DNA from: an uncultured Phascolarctobacterium sp.
GTDB taxonomy: Bacteria; Bacillota; Negativicutes; Acidaminococcales; Acidaminococcaceae
NCBI GenBank assembly: GCA_900552855.1
Contig: USBG01000078.1
Span: 1 to 7,618 of the forward strand
Direction: 5' to 3'
Length of the DNA: 7,618 nucleotides
The notes under the pieces were generated by a model, which did not search any database, was not told where the DNA came from, and saw only the letters and a program-made list of their open reading frames with translations. Position numbers and translations under genes: made by a program. This document shows, one piece after another, positions 5,990 through 7,618 of this stretch (positions within the stretch are counted from its first letter, which is position 1; every line of letters begins with the position of its first letter).

Positions 5990-7234
5990 ATGGAAAGTAT
6001 GATTAAAGACATTAACTTAGCACCTCTGGGTCATCAAAGAATAGCTTGGGCTAAGGAATATATGCCTTTGTTAAATATCCTTAACGAAAAATATAGTGTA
6101 GAAAAGCCTTTTTCTGGTTTAAACATGATTGTAACCATTCATTTGGAGGCAAAAACAGCTTATTTGGCACAGGTTCTGAAAAACGCTGGTGCTAATGTAG
6201 TGGTAACTGGTAGCAATCCTCTTTCTACTCAAGATGAGATTGCTGCAGCGTTAGTTGATAGTGGTATTACTGTTTTTGCAACTCATGGCTGCACTAATGA
6301 AGAATATGATATGTATCTTCGTGAAGCATTGAAGGTAGAGCCTGACCTGATTATTGATGATGGTGGTGACCTTGTAAATATGCTCCATGGCGAGCGTCGT
6401 GACCTTATTGAAAAGCTGATTGGTGGTAGTGAAGAAACTACTACCGGTGTACATCGTCTGAAGGCTTTAGAGGCTGCTAATCATCTGGCATTCCCCATGA
6501 TTGCAGTTAACGATGCATATTGCAAATACCTGTTTGACAACCGCTATGGTACTGGCCAATCCTCTCTTGATGGTGTTATTCGTACTACTAATATGTCTAT
6601 CGCTGGCAGAACCGTTGTTGTTGCTGGCTATGGCTGGTGCGGTAAGGGTGTAGCTATGCGTGCTAAAGGCATGGGTGCAAACGTTATTGTAACCGAGGTT
6701 GATCCCATTAAAGGCGTAGAAGCTGTATTTGATGGTTTCCGCGTAATGCCTATGCAGGAAGCTGCTAAAGAAGGCGATATTTTTATCACTGTTACTGGCT
6801 GCAAAGACGTCATCACTAAGTCTCATATGGAAGTTATGAAGAATGGTGCCGTAATGTGTAATGCTGGTCATTTTGATGTTGAAGTTAATAAAGATCATCT
6901 AGAAGAGCTGTCCGTAAAAGAGCCTTATGAGGTTCGTAAAAATATCATGACCTACACTATGGCTGATGGTCGTAAGCTGAACCTGCTTGGTGAAGGTCGT
7001 CTTGTTAACTTGGCTTGTGGTGACGGTCATCCAATCGAAGTTATGGACCTGTCCTTTGCAATGCAGTTCCTGGCAATGAAGTACCTGCTTGACCATAAGG
7101 GAACCATGGATAATAAGGTATACGTTCTGCCTGAAGAGCTAAATACTGAAGTTGCTGCCTTGAAGCTGACTGCTATGGGTGCAGGTATTGATACTTTGAC
7201 TGAAGAACAAAAGGCTTATTTAGCTGCTGAATAA
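5990..7234 (+). CDS. ahcY: Adenosylhomocysteinase (short, archaeal/Thermotoga-like type)
   Basis: This NAD-dependent cytoplasmic enzyme hydrolyses S-adenosylhomocysteine to homocysteine plus adenosine, relieving inhibition of methyltransferases; some short homologues in methanogens use S-inosylhomocysteine instead. In its 414 residues, equivalents of the known catalytic residues are visible: His51, Asp123/Asp124, Glu148/Glu149, Lys179, Asp183-Asn184 (in KYLFDNRYGTGQS) and His294 (NAGHFDVEV). The Rossmann glycine motif VVVAGYGWCGKG is at 209-220, followed by an acidic TEVDP. The protein lacks the roughly 40-residue insert of many proteobacterial and actinobacterial enzymes. It ends at LTEEQKAYLAAE, so it also lacks the C-terminal Lys/Tyr tail that reaches the neighbour's NAD site in mammalian enzymes. 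Both traits mark the short class. AAGGAGG (5972-5978) sits inside the mtnA end, 11 nt before ATG 5990, and the intergenic gap is 3 nt, so translation is probably coupled. Confidence 0.95.
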   Translation: MESMIKDINLAPLGHQRIAWAKEYMPLLNILNEKYSVEKPFSGLNMIVTIHLEAKTAYLAQVLKNAGANVVVTGSNPLSTQDEIAAALVDSGITVFATHGCTNEEYDMYLREALKVEPDLIIDDGGDLVNMLHGERRDLIEKLIGGSEETTTGVHRLKALEAANHLAFPMIAVNDAYCKYLFDNRYGTGQSSLDGVIRTTNMSIAGRTVVVAGYGWCGKGVAMRAKGMGANVIVTEVDPIKGVEAVFDGFRVMPMQEAAKEGDIFITVTGCKDVITKSHMEVMKNGAVMCNAGHFDVEVNKDHLEELSVKEPYEVRKNIMTYTMADGRKLNLLGEGRLVNLACGDGHPIEVMDLSFAMQFLAMKYLLDHKGTMDNKVYVLPEELNTEVAALKLTAMGAGIDTLTEEQKAYLAAE

Positions 7235-7247
7235 TTAAAATGCTTAT

Positions 7248-7273
7248 GGGACTGCTCAAAAAAGGGCGGTCCC
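7248..7273 (+). other. GC-rich hairpin without U-tract after ahcY
   Basis: GGGACTGCTC (7248-7257) and GGGCGGTCCC (7264-7273) form a 10-bp stem with two G-U pairs around a loop of six A. The sequence that follows (AATATCTATG) has no T-run, so this is not a standard intrinsic terminator. It could stabilise or process the mRNA end, or act as a weak terminator that lowers expression of the aldolase gene. Confidence 0.55.
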
Positions 7274-7285
7274 AATATCTATGTC

Positions 7286-7307
7286 GCTTTCAAATGTATT
7301 AGAAAGC
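7286..7307 (+). other. Small hairpin directly before the aldolase ribosome site
   Basis: GCTTTC (7286-7291) and GAAAGC (7302-7307) form a perfect 6-bp stem with a 10-nt loop. The stem ends one base before the AAGGGAG ribosome site (7308-7314). It could affect ribosome access or mark a processing point. Six pairs alone could arise by chance. Confidence 0.35.
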
Positions 7308-7314
7308 AAGGGAG
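7308..7314 (+). promoter_or_regulatory. Ribosome binding site choosing the aldolase start
   Basis: AAGGGAG precedes two adjacent in-frame ATG codons (7316 and 7319). The spacing is 1 nt to the first and 4 nt to the second, so the second is the more likely start. Confidence 0.6.
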
Positions 7315-7318
7315 CATG

Positions 7319-7618
7319 ATGAAGTTAGAAGAAATTTTAAAAAATGATATAGTCGATATGGGTAAACAGCTGATTACTAAAAATCTTGTGGCAGGCTCAT
7401 GGGGAAATATCAGTTGTATTGTAGATGAAAACTCTATGGCTATTACTCCTTCTGGTATGGGCTATGCAAAGCAAAGAGCTGAAGATATAGTAATTATTGA
7501 CTTTGATGAAAATGTCATAGAAGGTAAACATATTCCTTCTTCGGAAGCCAAGCTTCACAGTGCTATTTATAAAGCATGTCCAGAAGCAAGAGCTATCATC
7601 CATACCCATAGTATTTAT
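7319..7618 (+). CDS. Class II aldolase/adducin-family protein (3' truncated)
   Basis: The first 100 residues are present and the frame runs off the window. This zinc-dependent family includes L-fuculose- and L-ribulose-phosphate enzymes, methylthioribulose-1-phosphate dehydratase (MtnB) and 5-deoxyribulose-1-phosphate aldolases. Visible motifs are LVAGSWGNIS (23-32, phosphate-binding loop), ITPSGMGY (42-49), IPSSEAKLH (72-80, with Glu76 the usual catalytic acid) and HTHS (95-98), the first two zinc-ligand His. The third zinc ligand and the specificity-determining C-terminus are outside the window. It lies 84 nt after ahcY, beyond two hairpins. Following mtnP-mtnA, the natural substrate would be 5-methylthioribulose- or 5-deoxyribulose-1-phosphate, cleaved to DHAP and an aldehyde (DHAP-shunt type). 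An MtnB dehydratase, or an unrelated sugar-phosphate aldolase, is the alternative. The family is secure; the substrate is inferred from neighbours. Confidence 0.85.
   Translation, partial: MKLEEILKNDIVDMGKQLITKNLVAGSWGNISCIVDENSMAITPSGMGYAKQRAEDIVIIDFDENVIEGKHIPSSEAKLHSAIYKACPEARAIIHTHSIY

Noticed and set aside
6467..6898. A 143-codon open frame on the - strand within ahcY
   Set aside because: It lies wholly inside a confidently identified gene on the other strand, has no recognisable family features and no ribosome site I can support; it is a shadow of ahcY coding bias.

Overview
The window is an AT-rich bacterial stretch (roughly 40% GC by eye) with nine genes, all on the + strand, tightly packed and with strong AGGAGG-type ribosome binding sites. 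This suits a Firmicute. The phosphatidylethanolamine genes psd-pssA, a WecG/TagA-type glycosyltransferase, a CitB-type regulator and a short archaeal/Thermotoga-like adenosylhomocysteinase together would suit an anaerobe, possibly a Negativicutes (diderm Firmicute). That placement is inference, not proof.

Region 1 (1-1168): the 3' end of a CitB/DcuR-type response regulator is followed after 22 nt by a complete GT26 (WecG/TagA/CpsF) glycosyltransferase gene. A strong hairpin with a U-tract at 1139-1168 ends this unit, and a near-consensus sigma-70 promoter (1108-1136) for the next operon overlaps it.

Region 2 (1222-3898): a phospholipid operon. psd (phosphatidylserine decarboxylase, short form) and pssA (phosphatidylserine synthase) overlap by one base. 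They are followed by a membrane GT2 glycosyltransferase with D, DxD, ED and QxxRW motifs. A clean intrinsic terminator closes the operon (3868-3898).

Region 3 (about 3939-7618, running off the end): an operon that handles S-adenosylmethionine by-products. After a leader of about 150 nt come a methylthioadenosine phosphorylase-family enzyme, methylthioribose-1-phosphate isomerase (mtnA), adenosylhomocysteinase (ahcY), and the first 100 codons of a class II aldolase/adducin-family protein. The predicted flow is: the phosphorylase removes the base from 5'-methylthio- (or 5'-deoxy-) nucleosides; MtnA isomerises the ribose-1-phosphate; the aldolase may split the ribulose-1-phosphate into DHAP and an aldehyde (a DHAP-shunt-like route); AhcY clears S-adenosyl- or S-inosylhomocysteine.

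The most interesting point is that the phosphorylase has Asn and Ala where true MTA phosphorylases have the two purine-contacting Asp residues. This suggests it acts on 6-oxopurine (inosine-type) nucleosides. Together with the short AhcY, it raises the possibility of a deamination-first SAM by-product salvage route in a bacterium.
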